Assembly (NCBI RefSeq): GCF_002994745.2 | Contig: NC_037094.1 | Location: 17,694,001-17,758,000 of the forward strand | Length of the DNA: 64,000 nucleotides | Direction: 5' to 3' | Origin: Rosa chinensis | Taxonomy: Eukaryota; Streptophyta; Magnoliopsida; Rosales; Rosaceae | In this document: positions 35,139-47,392 of the stretch, one piece after another | Position numbering within the stretch: position 1 is the stretch's first letter | How the letters are laid out: every line of letters begins with the position of its first letter | The notes under the pieces: model-generated | What the model saw: only the letters and a program-made list of their open reading frames with translations | Databases searched by the model: none | What the model was told of the DNA's origin: nothing | Translations under genes and position numbers: made by a program

Positions 35139-37353
35139 TGATAGGAGCATTTTAATGCGACGTTTTACTTGCTTTTCCCTACATTTCTTGCGTTATTTCC
35201 TTATTAAAACCCTGTTTAGGAAAGTTTTCATTCTTTGATTGGGAAAGTTCCTATTTGTAGAAAGTTTCTATTTGTATAGTTTCTATTTATCATTTTTAGT
35301 AAGTTTCCATTTTCGGTAGTTTCTATTTTTCAGTTTAGGAAAGTTTCTATTTTTCTTATTAGTTTCTATTTTCAGGACCTCCGAGCTAAATATGGAAATG
35401 AACTCATAAATGGAAAGAGGAGCTTGCGAACACCAAGGGGAGCAAAGATGAAGGTACATTGGAGTAGAAAAATGGAAATGTACTAAAAGATCAATTTTAC
35501 ACATATTCCTACTCCGGCTAGGAGAAACCAAGCCAAGCAAAGAAGAAGGAGCGGCCGCCTGACCAAATGAACTTCAAATGAGCTGAAACCTTCCAGATCC
35601 ACTCTAGACACCCAAAGGATCATTCTTATGAAGAGTGCCAGAGAAAAATATGAGTGGAAGGCCTTCAAACAATCAGCCCAATTCTCTACAGAAGCAAAAC
35701 CGGAAAACTGGACCTGTAAGAGGTCCAGCAGCATTTCCGGCCCAACCACATGGCAAGAAATTCTGAAATTTTACCACAGTAATCTACACTCATGGTGGAT
35801 AATTTCATATGAAGAAGTCGAAGGCATATAATGAAGTCTTGTTGGAGAAATAATTGAAGGAATAAAGGGGAAGAAACTGACTTGAAAACAGTTCAACACC
35901 ACATATTCATGTTTCCCACCCACATGAAGAAAGCATTTCTTTTTCCTTAGATACATTTTTCTACTCTAAAAGATCATCATCACTTCCACATTTCTTCACC
36001 TTCATGCTTTGCTTTCATCATTACCTCATCTTTTACATATTTTACAAACCACTCTCATACTCCACTTTCATTATTTTTCTTCATCTCATCATTTCACTCT
36101 TCTTTTTCCTCCCTATTTAAACACCTTCTCCTCTCACTCTCAATCACCAATTTCTGAATCCATAACACACATTCCTTCATCCATCTCATCTTCTTTGTCT
36201 CTCCATTTCCTTTCCATTTTCCTAGACAAATTCCTTCATCCATTCCATCTCCTTGTCTCTCCATTTCCTCTCCATATTTCTTTTCCATTCTCTAGTTTTC
36301 TTGTTCTTCATTTTCAAGCCAAGAGAAAGAGAAGCCATGCAATACATCAATTTCCCAACCGCCATCCACCCTTGTGTCGTCCCTAGAAGATTGCTTGCTT
36401 TCAAGGATCTTCAAGTTCTTCGTCTCAAGGCTTTATCATTCATCTTTCAAGGTGTATTATATCCTTTCTCTTGTTTTCTTTGTTTGATTTTGTAAAACTA
36501 TGAATTCTAGTTAACAATAATGTTTAGGGCAAAGTTTAAGCCCAATTTCTATGTTTAAATAAAGTTTTCGAATTCTATAATTGTGATTCTAAGTTGCTTA
36601 TGTGAGTTTGTTCGATTAAATTTGCTTTACAGAAAACTTTTATATGTTTATCTTATTTGAGTCGACACTTATAGGATTTGCATGTAATTGGTGCTAGGTT
36701 TAAGAACATGAAATCGACTTTTCGTTTTGTGTAACTTGAATCAAAAGTAGTAAAGGTTCTGGACAAGAATCGAATTTAATTGAAGAGGATTGCAATTAGG
36801 TGGACTTTTCCATAACTAAGTTGTACACTTGAGTTGATAGCCTTTCTCTATGTCTAATGCGTTGAACATGTCATGATTGACTAGCTTTCTAGGGCTTGAT
36901 TGCATGTTTGATAGGATTAATCTAGGTGCTTTCGCTTAGGTTGATTAGCATTGAAAAGTAAAATATGGGAAATCATTTGCTTTCGAATGTTTCACATGAT
37001 CAACTCCTCTCTCATGACTTGGAAGAACAATTATAGGGTTTGAATCGAATTTGATTACATGGAATTGATTTTGATCTTTGTTCCTTGCGTTCCACCCTTG
37101 TATATATGTTTTTACATTTTCTTTATTTTATTTATCTTAATTTTCAATTCTATAATTCTTAAACCCCCCCCCCCTTTTTATTTTGTTACTTGTATATATT
37201 TATTCTTTATTTTATTTTTGTAAATAATACTTTTCTTTATTTGTTTCACAATTACAAGTGTACCCTCAATCCCCGGAATAGAACGATCCCTATTTACTTA
37301 TACTACTAACGATATTTTCAGGGTTAAATTGTGCGCTTCCCAAAGGCGCATCA
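35139..37353 (+). repeat. Complete 3' LTR of the Athila-like element
   Basis: 2215 bp, TGATAG..GCATCA, preceded by a polypurine tract and followed by CAAGA. A TATTTAAA at about 36113 may be the LTR promoter. The first 972 bp match the truncated 5' LTR with about four differences. Confidence 0.9.
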
Positions 37354-37923
37354 CAAGACATCGGAATTCATGAGCAATCAAAAATTGAATTTCATCTGGT
37401 CGCTATCTACTCTAGCCTAGGTGCACTCCGGGAATGCAAACTAAGGTTCTTGTACTACCATAATTCCAGATATGTAAAATCAAGTTTTTCAAAACGAGAA
37501 CTTACTCGGACGCTCCCGCGCTGCAAAAGGACTCAATCATGCCAAAACATATATAGAAGAGTTCGAATTACATACATATTCACCGTCTAGAAGTAATTGC
37601 AATCAGGTACATCAAATTTCAGTAGAATCGACAATTTCTTTATAAGAACCCTAAACCCCAAATCTGGAAATTAAGGAGGAATGACCGTTTGCAGCAAAAC
37701 GGTTAGTTTTGGGGTTTGCTGAATTGTGCTTATGCATTTTTGGGCTTAATGGTCAATATCGGGTTTGGCTCATAATAAAAGAAAAGCAGGCTGTATTAGA
37801 AAAAGGTTTGGCCCAGTTGCAAAAACCTTTGACTTTAGCCGAATGATCAAAAGCAATACCGCAAGGATTTCATAATTCTTAATCTGGTTTATTATCATGC
37901 AATCCCTAAGCTCTGATACCAAT
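37354..37923 (-). other. Copia 5' leader and primer-binding site
   Basis: Non-coding leader of the copia element between the Athila-like insertion and the 5' LTR. The primer site complementary to initiator tRNA-Met is at 37910-37921 (minus strand TGGTATCAGAGC), two bases from the LTR. Confidence 0.8.
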
Positions 37924-38442
37924 TGTTAACTGAAATACTGAAGATCATATTATATTGCACAATTAATAAACACAGCAAGATATATTTTTAACCATTCAAA
38001 ACAACATACACATATAACATCAACATATAACATATGCCAAACTGTGGCACACACCAGCCTGTAAGGAGAAAGCCATTGCAGCCAAACAAAATCTTCTGAG
38101 ATCCTCTCGAGTAAGCAAACTTATCTATGGGGCAAGATATTCTGAATGCTCGTCGTTGGGGAGGTCTTAAGGACCTTGTATTTATATTGATCAATCCGAT
38201 AAAGTCCTTCCCATAAAAGGCTTCTTAATTCTATCAAAACTGTATTACTATAAGTTTATCTGATACTAATTGCTTGGTTTCCAAGCCATTTAGATCTCCT
38301 ATCATATTTGTGTGACTCACAACACAAATACAATTAAATAAGGATTAGGATTCATATTTGTTCTCTAGTTACTTGTTCTGTAATTAACAATAAGTTTTCA
38401 CTCTTAATATGAATTATATTAATATTCAAATTCTGTCTTACA
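37924..38442 (-). repeat. Copia 5' LTR
   Basis: 519-bp direct repeat of 13892-14412 with about 19 substitutions and a 3-bp indel. Followed by the target duplication CAACC (38443-38447). It lies next to the primer site, so it is the 5' LTR of the minus-strand element. Confidence 0.93.
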
Positions 38443-38634
38443 CAACCTGCCAAATATGAATTTTAAAAATGTCTCCTATTGGTGTAAGGAAAAAGGAGCA
38501 TTTCCTTCTCTCTCTTTTTGTCAGAAGAAAAGGAAGCATTTCCTATTCCTACAGGGTAAAGGAAATTGTAGGGCACCGACATCCAACGCCTATAGAAGGC
38601 TCCTTACATTTTCACGCTCTGCAGTTCTTCCCTG

Positions 38635-39126
38635 ATGCAGTCTTCGAGTCTCGATTTCGTTTACCACATCTTCGTCTCCGAAGTCGCCAGCGATAAAGAC
38701 TCCGCTGGAGCAGAATCCAGCCGGAAAAGGAAACTCCGAGACGATCGTCAGATGAGCGTCTCGTTTATCTGGAACGTCTTCAAAAAGTGCTACTGCTCTG
38801 ACGACCGGTCAAGACCGGTAGTCGACCTCGATTTCCGAACGGAAAGATTCAAAGATCTCGAGTACCGGCTGTTCACCGTCGTGGACGAGGACGACATCGG
38901 CATCGTTGATGAGATGGTTACCAAAGTTGGCCGTGTCCTTTACGGCGGGGCGAAGTTTGAGGAGGTTGACGAGATGGTGCACCAAATACGACGCGTCGTT
39001 GATGGAGCTTTCCGAACAGGATTGCGGCGGGAGAAGCTTGACGTCATGGTCACCGTCAAGAACCAAGTTGGACTGCCGGTTGATGAATATGAAGCAGTGC
39101 TTCGGGAGATCCAAGACCAAAGTTAG
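38635..39126 (+). CDS. Hypothetical 163-aa protein
   Basis: I do not recognise the family. The single-exon frame is GC-richer than its surroundings, with codon use that looks coding. The N-terminal half has a basic patch (SSRKRKLRDDR, about residues 28-38). The C-terminal half contains two related acidic/hydrophobic helical segments beginning DEMVTKVGRVL and DEMVHQIRRVV, suggesting a small internal repeat. No signal peptide, membrane segment or catalytic motif. It converges on PLD copy B, whose stop is 187 bp away. It lies just outside the copia insertion, which may have separated it from upstream sequence. It could be a small lineage-specific gene or a fragment of a larger one. Confidence 0.5.
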   Translation: MQSSSLDFVYHIFVSEVASDKDSAGAESSRKRKLRDDRQMSVSFIWNVFKKCYCSDDRSRPVVDLDFRTERFKDLEYRLFTVVDEDDIGIVDEMVTKVGRVLYGGAKFEEVDEMVHQIRRVVDGAFRTGLRREKLDVMVTVKNQVGLPVDEYEAVLREIQDQS

Positions 39127-39313
39127 GGTTAGAGTTCGGCGTTTAGATAGTGGTCAGTGATCACAGTTAGGGATTTAGAGGTTTTATTTTCTTTCTTAAA
39201 TTGTACAAAATTTCAAGCTCAATTTAATGGTGAATGAAATTTCTCTAGTTCATTACATAGCAAGTTAGCAACATCATTCAAAGAAGGAAAGTTAAAAAGT
39301 AATTCAATGAGAA

Positions 39314-42300
39314 TCAGATGGTGAGATTTTCTTGCATGGCCCTGAATGATATTCCCCTCCCATTAATACTACCGATCCCTAGACTCTTCCCTATGTCGCC
39401 GAGACTCCCCAGTATGTAGCCACCGACATCTGGAAATGCTGCACAGCTTGGAAGAGGCTCCACCTCGCCAGTTGGACCAACTTTAACCGGATACTTGAGG
39501 AGGTGACCCTTCATTTCTGTGACTTCATTGGCTACGTATTGACTCCAGTTCTGCTCACTCAAAGACCTTACCCTTCGGACACATTCAAGACTCTCTGGCT
39601 GCTTGAAACATTCTTCGACAAGTCCTATATGCTCTGCCCACAGTGACATTCTATATCCATATACCTGCATTCACACATAGGTTATAGCAAAGCATCACAT
39701 TAGTTTCTTGTAGCCTGTCATCTAAAGATGACATCCAAGTTATCCGAGGAGCTAAATGCATTATAGTTATTGGCATTCTATAACCATATACCTGCAATCA
39801 CACATAGGTTATAGCAGATTATCACATTTTTGTAGCCTGTCATTCACAAATGACATTCAAGTCTGTAATCTGAGGACCTAAATGCATTACAGTAATTCAT
39901 TTTGGTGTTGCAGGGTTAAACTTGCAACGAGAAATCATTATGATACCTTGATACAAACCTAGAAAACTTAGCACCAAACGTACTTTTACTTGAAGAAAAA
40001 ACAAGATAATTTTCAGACATCTCAAGCATCAGTAAAGAAGAAAGCAATCTCTCAGCTATTGCTTGCTGCTGCTGAACACAAATTCACAATCAATTTTGAA
40101 CAAAGTTGAATGCTCTAAGCCTCTAATTGGCTATATTTGGTTGAAAATCTTCTGAAGAATGGTATGTAGTTTCATCATGTGCAAGAAACTTTTCTCAGCT
40201 ATCACAGACACACACACATGTTTTCACTTGTTAGGGATTACCTTTCCATGTGGACTAGAGAGTTTTCTTGTCCAAGTATGATGAGGCTGATAAGCCCCCA
40301 TTGCTATTTCAGTATCTCGGGGACCTTCCATGGATCGCTGATTGATATTTGCAGATCCTAGTATAACATATTCATCGTCCACTATCATTCCTTTAGAATG
40401 AACATAAATCATAAACCGCCGATTCTTCAGGGTGAGTGCCTAGTGAACCAAAGAAACAGTTTTAAGTGTATTAGCTTCTGGAATAGAGAGAAAAATCTGC
40501 TCAAGAGAAAAACAAGGTAACATACTTGAGGAGTGTTTGCTTCACTTAAATTATTTGGAGCAGAATTGTCTTCTCCACTTAGTGTCTCACGATTCCCAAG
40601 GCAAAAGAAATTCAAATAGTCTTGTGGACAGTACGTGTTTTCAAGTCCAACCTCCTTTAGAGCCTTGTAAATCATTTCATACATCATTTGCATTGTTTTA
40701 TGCTGCAGTAACAAAAGGTTAACACCAGGTGAAAAATATGCACCCCATAAGGCCAGGAGTTGTGCCACATTATTATTGTGATTGATGACAATCAAACTGA
40801 ATAATAATCAATACAAATTGCTAAAAAATAAAATTTGATGTACTTATGATAAGTTGAACTAAATTTGGAATATGACACATGCTTCATAAGGACAAAATAG
40901 AAATAGCTAGCTACAGAATAGCAAAAACGATTTTTGTTCTGTTCGAGTATAATTAAGCCCAAAAGCTTTTTATGACATGGTGAATTCTAACGAGTCTCAA
41001 GCCAAGAACAATTCCTTAAGCTACGTACAATTGGATGTATAAATTGTAACTAATTACCTGCCAAAGGAGAATTCGTTGTAGAGGAACACTTGTCGGATCA
41101 CCTTCTGGCCACATGGGGATAATAATATACACAGAAAACCTCTCATTTGCTTTGATTTTATTTACAATTTTCAGAGCAATTTCCATTGGTATCAGATTGT
41201 TTGCACCTGCAGATAAAGGCATCATTGCTGAGATCTCGAGGATGATAGAAGTAAGCATACTTTATACAAGTATTTAGTATAGTTCGTCTCCTTTTTTCCT
41301 TCTTGGAACACTTTAACCAAGAAAGAGTAAAAACATTAACAAAAAATTAAATTCATGCTCAAAGTTGAAGACACCACATCCTGATCCCGAATATACTAAA
41401 ATGACAATGTTTCTGACCACCAATCCTATTCTCTTGAGCCTAATTAAACCAAACGTTCATCATCTAATCTAAAAGAAGCCATCTGAGCTCATTATATGCA
41501 TTTCTGAATATAATATATAAAACAACCGACTCTGACTAAGAATTTAGTCTTTGGCTCTGTACTAGTTATAAAACTCAAATCACAAATCAGAACAACGTCA
41601 TAAGTGAAGAAACCAACAACTTGATGAAAAGTAATGAGGTGTGCATGACACTACATGAAACAAGAAAGAGAACATTGACACGTTTGATGAACCACCTCTA
41701 GTTCATTTACCAAATAGCCGGTGCAAAGGTTACAGTTCTCACCTAAATCATTGTATAAGTTCCAATTATATGATGATCCAAGAAAGTACTGGTTCTCTAT
41801 GTAAATAAAATGTTGAGCTGCACGTATTGCTTTCACATATGCTCATGTCTATCAGCACATTTTTCCCACAAACCAGGTTCTGATACAGCAGACAGAGATG
41901 GTGATCTATTAGCATAAAGTATGTGAGATAACTTATCAATGTGCAATCTGAAAACAAAGTTTCTCTTACCACTCTAGTTGCATCTTTGGGGTCTTCAGGG
42001 AATCCTTTTGCTGAATTTGAATCAATTGAACGGAATACCTACAATTGTTCATGAATGGTCAACAAATAACTATGCAAATAAAATCAATAAAAAAACCTGG
42101 GACAATAGGTGATTGACATCAAGCATACCTGAACATCCCAAGCTTCTTTATCATCCTCACTCAAGCAAGAAACTTCTGTCATCCCAATAAGGTCTGGAAT
42201 TTTCTCTGTCTTAAGCAATGCATCATCATCACCATCATCTTGTGTTTCTAGTTTATGAAGCCCTCGTACTTTCAGTTTTTGAAGACCTCGTTCTTTTAGT

Positions 42301-45300
42301 TTGTGAAGACCATGTGGTTTTGAAGCCATCCCCCAACGCTGCTCAAAATTGGTGAGGATGTCATAAGCAGCTGGACCATCAATTTTACTGTGCAAATCAT
42401 GCCATGGCTCCCTTGGACACCCAATAACGGGTTTCTGTTTATGTTTCAAAAACAAGCGGGTTAAAAGGTGAAAATGAAAAGAAATCTTTATGATTATGTT
42501 TATTACTTTAGAGATCCAACATCAAGGTCATCACTCATATTTTCATGAGAAATCTGCTGATCAGCCATTAGATGAGCAAACAGCAAAGATGTATTAGATG
42601 CTTCATAAAGGATCGCATAAGGGTGATAAACATTTTGCAAAAAAAAAAAAAAAAAAAACTCCTAGAAAGTTTTCTTCTTCACGTTTTATACAGAGAAGGG
42701 ATTCTAAATTCTCAAAACTGTATTTTGTGCATATCATCCAGTGATGGATGTACTCAGCATTGAGATACAATGCATGACAAGTAATGTTAAGCATCGAATC
42801 CTGGAAACTGCTTAGGTGCTTGTGTGGTTTTCGAAATCAGAAAATTTTCTAGCACTTATTGAGTACAGAAATACATGAGCCTTTGTCTAATTAGACTGCA
42901 TAACCAAGAACAGAACACTTCTCAGATAAAGAACAGCACATTTGTGCACCACAACATAGTAGAAACTTAATATAATGGTTACCGAGAAAGTGGGGTTATG
43001 ATTGTCATCCTTGTGCACTGTTTGTAAAGTCCTAAAGATAGGATGCTCTGGAGTATCATAACGTCCCAGACATAAATCAAGGCCTCCAATAAAAGCAATG
43101 ATCTTTCTTTTATATTGGCCAGCATCAGCATCCACAAGCACAGTTTTCTGATGATGGGTATAGATTATTCCTGCTTCCTATAAAGTGTAAACAAATTCAA
43201 ATATCGGGCGGTTCAAAGCAAGCACTATTCAGAAATTTATGCATGAGAAGGCAACTAATGAGTTTCTTTTTATGTTAACAGTACAGGGAAAGATAAACCA
43301 GATCTGAGTTGCATAACGTACATGTCCCCAGAGTTTTACCAAGTAGTACAGAGACCTAGGACTTGTGCAAAAGAGAAATTTTTCGCACATGCTATCCAGA
43401 AAACAAAAAACATAGTAGCACATGTTACTTCACAGACCAACTTAATCTACACCTAAAGCAGGTCAGCCATATGAAAGGTCAGTTCTTACTTCTGAAATCA
43501 ACAATACTACCCACATGTCAAAATATCTCAACCGAAAAATCTGAATCTTAGTCATCCAAAAGATTGGAGTAGTAATGTTATTCTAGTCTTCAACACAGAG
43601 ATTTTGCTTTTGACAACAAATACTCTTTATTATATGAGGATAAACATAACAAATGCTCCCTACAACCAAATCAATTTGTAGATGATATGTTGTGGTATGG
43701 ATCAAATCAATTTGTTAGGAACTTAAGATATGTGAATCAAGTTCATTTGATCCTATTCGGGGGTCACTCAATATTTCTCATTGTTGAATTCTGCATTGGT
43801 TGACATTGTATTTAATCCTCCTAGCATACACTTTGTTTTTGAATCAACATCGGGAACTTTGGACTTTCAATATTTTATTTCATTTTCTTCTGGTTTTGCT
43901 ATACCAGGATCATTTAATACTGTTAGAATGTAAGTTAAGTACATAGATGTTTTAAGCACCACACTGTAAGAAATAAGAACAATGAAAGACTTTCTACCAA
44001 ACCTGCTTTTTGGCCCAGGTACCCTCTCCAGCAGATCGAGGGCAAAGAAGCACTTGGACTGAAGAGTTTTTGAAGAAACGCCGAAGTTCCTCATCATTGG
44101 TATGCATGAGTCCTCCCTACACATCATAGAATCAATGAATATCTGGTGAAATAAGAAATATTGAATGCTGATTTCAGAAGTTACAAATCATTAAGCGACA
44201 AACAAACACTCCAATTGATAAAGAAAAGATAAATCTTTTCGTGTATTAAATTAAGCGATACTCAGGTCAGCCGAATGAAATACATAGCCTTTCTGTCACA
44301 ATACATTACAAGGAAAATAATAGGAAGAAAATACAAACTCCAAAGGAAACATGACTGCAGAATACAAGTACATAAGCATCACTTTGACTTCTATTATAAA
44401 ACTTTTTTTTTTTTTTGGGTCAAAATTAGCTCATAGCTTCACTCAGTAAAACGTCAAACTCAATTTCACCTTTTCTCTGCTCCTTTGCAGCTAATCAGGA
44501 CAGCTTTTCCATAGCTATAAGCACAAATCAGTACTAGTTGACCCTAAGACAGCAACTTATCAGATAAGCAAAGGAACATTTTTGATTTTAGACAGACTCA
44601 ACAATTACCAATAGTAACTTGTTCATTCAAGTAATTAATATACTAAAATAATGTTAGGCTTTACCTTTATAGATCCCATGATATTCCTTGAAGTTGGATC
44701 ATCCCAAACAAGAAGCAGCACTCTCACACCTTCCTGTGACTTGGTCTTAAGAAGATCCCCTAATGTGCAATCTGATGCACCATGATTATCCCGAACCAAT
44801 GTAACTTTGTGGCACAATGACCACCCGGTAATGTATATCAAGTGACGGGCCTTACTTATTGCATCAAATATGTCTTGCCAACAATTTCCATGCTCATACT
44901 CAAGACCGCCATCAAGCTCAAAATTGGGAAGGCAACCATCAGGAACATGGGCATCTTGATAGAGAGTTACTTTACCGCCTTTCCTAAGAGGAAAGTAAGT
45001 ACCAGGGACCCCTTGATGATCAGGATCTGAACCTACTCCACAATTGCAAAAGGTCATCTTTTGAATTGAGGTATACTGAATTGATAAGCTCAAAACAACT
45101 CCAGGCATACAGATATGACCAGTAGAGTTAAGGATAGGGAAGGTTCCCTCAATTTTTACGCCAGAGTATAATTCTTCAACTGGGATTCCCACAGAACCTA
45201 TAGTCTGGGATCCCACCACATCAGTATGCTTCACAACAAAATGCACTTCAGAAGCATAGTGCGCAACCGGAACATCAAAATGTTGATTCCAGACAGGGTT

Positions 45301-45597
45301 CTGACTATTACTAATCACAAAGGTCCTCCCAACTACAGCACCTGATAGTGCAATTGTAACATATGGAGCACTGGTTGTCTTTTTGCTACTTCTTCCAGGC
45401 AACTTGGAAATCACACGCCCCATATGCTTATGCAAACCATCCATATCAGGAAGATTCTTGGCCTCCTTGACACATATAACTAGGGACCCGTGTAGCAAAA
45501 GCCTCAGGGCTCCACTCTCAAATGGCACAACTTGTTGACCCTGCGCATGGCCAGAGCCTCCAAATGACAACGATTCCTTATATCCAAGATTAGCCAT
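39314..45597 (-). pseudogene. PLDgamma-like: Phospholipase D, C2-type beta/gamma class, copy B (frameshifted)
   Basis: Ten exons match copies A and C: 45597-44665, 44116-44003, 43177-42983, 42434-42129, 42038-41970, 41879-41743, 41206-41058, 40702-40526, 40439-40242, 39664-39314. The C2 domain and HKD motif 1 are intact. Exon 6 is 137 nt against 148 in copy A. An 11-bp deletion near 41843-41844, just after the LIDMSI codons, shifts the frame and gives a TAA at 41766-41768. The predicted product, about 576 aa, lacks the second HKD motif, which is still encoded in exon 9 but out of reach. Both HKD motifs are needed for activity, so the gene is probably dead or makes a truncated protein. All splice sites look sound, so the loss seems recent. 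Exon 4 carries an extra short repeat (KLKERGL/KLKVRGL), and the C-terminus has an insert before QENLTI. Confidence 0.88.
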
Positions 45598-46335
45598 CAA
45601 AGAATATCTCTCACCTCTTCAATGAAACAAACTCAGAATCCAATGGAAGGCCAAAACTTTTGGGGTATGTGCAAAAACCCAGTTCACATAGACCCCAAAA
45701 TATGTTGGTGCTCAACACCAAAGAGAGTAAAGTTGCCAAATGGGCGAACAGATATGGTGGAATTCTGGAAAACCAGAAAGAATTGGCCAAAACAGAAATG
45801 ATGGGTTTGAGCAGAGGCACCAAAAATGTAATGGGTATTGAATATGTGAAAGATGCTAAGCTTGAAACCATTAATTCATTGAAAGAAAGCAAAAGAAGCC
45901 TGTTATTTTCGGAGTTGACTTGCAATAGAAGACGAAGACGAAGGCGAAGACCCAGTAGCAGCATTTTGAAGTATTAGACAGGAAACAAGTGGAAGTAATA
46001 AAAAAAAATTCAATGAAAAATATGCAAAGAATATACAACTAGGAAAAGTTTGCTTATCTTTAATCTCCTTTTGGATCGAAGAATGGACCGAGTCCTCTGT
46101 AAATAATACCCAGCTGACATAAACAACCCCAGAATTGACACGAAACTGAATCTTGGGTTTGGTTTAGTCAAGGTTGGAAGGAAAAGCAGCTATGGTGAAA
46201 TTGTACTCGAGATGAAATGGGCGGCGAGGAAGGCAGAGGATTTAGGCGCGTGTTTTTCAGTTTACCACTTCAGCAGAAGTTTTCGAAATCTTTGGACGGA
46301 CCAGAATGCCCCAACATTCACAAGTCCCTCATTGG
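45598..46335 (-). other. 5' region of PLD copy B
   Basis: Probable 5' UTR and promoter. On the minus strand a CTTCGTCTTCGTCTTC-rich leader with TTGCAAGTCAACT (around 45910-45960) has a clear counterpart upstream of copy C (around 59120-59160), so this 5' region was duplicated along with the genes. No other ORF is credible. Confidence 0.5.
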
Positions 46336-46714
46336 TAGGGCTGGCCAATTATACCGATCCAAACCAACCAACCGATTACCACCCGAACCAACAATGTTGG
46401 TAACCGACATAGTTGGTTACCGAGATATTGGTACGGTAGTACCGAACCGATTTCAAGATATTGGTACGGTACTGGTACTGATTTTCAAATAAATACGGTA
46501 TACCGTACCGTATCGTATATTATATATATTATTGATTTATTTTAAATATATTTTATACCTATTGATCTGAACCGTTTATCATTAATAATTTGATTTCAAA
46601 TCTTATCACAACCGTTGATTAGACTTGAACTGTCCAAACCCTAACTGAGAGTACAGAACCTAATCCAGTTCCCATTCCCTACTCACTCCTCAGCCGCTCA
46701 GCCCCTCGACTCCT

Positions 46715-47180
46715 CGAGGACTCGAACTCTCGAAGGCTTGAGGCTCGAACCGAGCCCTTTCTCTCAGACTCAATCACTCAAACCCTCTCCTCCTCTCTAT
46801 TCAATTCAAACACAGAACTCTTCGATTTCATTCTAGGCCTCGAAGGCTTGAAGTTCGATTCGATTCAAAGCTTTAAACCCAGAACTCTTCGATTCGATTC
46901 GAGGCATCGACGGCTTGAAGTTCGATTCAATTCAAAGCTTCAAACCTAGAACTCTTCGATTCGATTCGAGGCATCGACGGCTTGAAGTTCGATTCGATTC
47001 GAGGCATCGACGGCTTGAAGTTTGATTCGATTCAAAGCTTCAAACCCAGAAAATCTCATATCTAATCAGAGATTCATGGCCTACGGCCGAAGTTCGATTA
47101 GATTCTAACCCAGAACTCTTCGCCTCTCGACCTCTTCTTTGAAGTTCGTTTCGATTCAAATCTTCAAACCCAGAAATCTC
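46715..47180. repeat. Minisatellite in the hAT element
   Basis: Imperfect units of roughly 60-75 bp containing GGCTTGAAGTTCGATTCG and CAAACCCAGAACTCTTCG. Located in the likely 5' UTR region of the former transposase gene. Confidence 0.7.
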
Positions 47181-47392
47181 GTATCAATTCATTCGATTCA
47201 TGGCCTACGGCCGGTGAGTTTTCTCTCTCGTATCAATTTTTGGTAGATTTGAGTTTTCTCTTTGGTTAATCTTTCGATTCTAGACTGAGTAATCTCAAAA
47301 TTGTAATGGTTTTACTTTTTTGCATCTTGCTGCAGTTAATCACTTAATCTCAAGTGGAATCAGTCTCTTTGAAGTGGAATCTTGATTTTTTA

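Larger units (their letters stand above)
25715..37353 (+). mobile_element. Young non-autonomous Athila/Tat-like LTR retrotransposon carrying a WUS-type gene
   Basis: Starts TGATAG, ends GCATCA, and is flanked by perfect 5-bp duplications CAAGA (25710-25714 and 37354-37358). The 3' LTR is 35139-37353, preceded by a purine tract AAGTGTGGGGGAA. The 5' LTR keeps only its first 972 bp (25715-26686) and its last 13 bp or so (29890-29902). A primer site complementary to tRNA-Asp (TGGCGCCGTTGCCGGGGA, 29908-29925) follows. No gag or pol ORF remains, but two blocks keep the GGGAGGCAACCCA motif that in my recollection recurs downstream of pol in Athila/Tat elements. The interior holds an antisense WUSCHEL-type ORF and a plus-strand ORF. 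In the shared 972 bp the two LTRs differ at only about four sites, so the element moved recently, using proteins from elsewhere. Confidence 0.88.
13892..38442 (-). mobile_element. Ty1/copia LTR retrotransposon, interrupted by nested elements
   Basis: LTRs at 13892-14412 and 37924-38442 begin TG and end CA. They are flanked by identical 5-bp target duplications CAACC (13887-13891 and 38443-38447), which proves one insertion event. The element reads on the minus strand. A tRNA-Met-type primer site (TGGTATCAGAGC on the minus strand, 37910-37921) adjoins the 5' LTR, and a purine tract (minus strand AAGTGGGAGA) adjoins the 3' LTR at about 14413-14425. Gene order gag-protease-integrase-RT-RNase H is copia type. 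The coding region is decayed. Nested insertions occupy 19146-24946 and 25715-37353, leaving about 7 kb of copia sequence. By eye the LTRs differ at about 19 sites in 516, so the insertion is fairly old. Confidence 0.95.
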
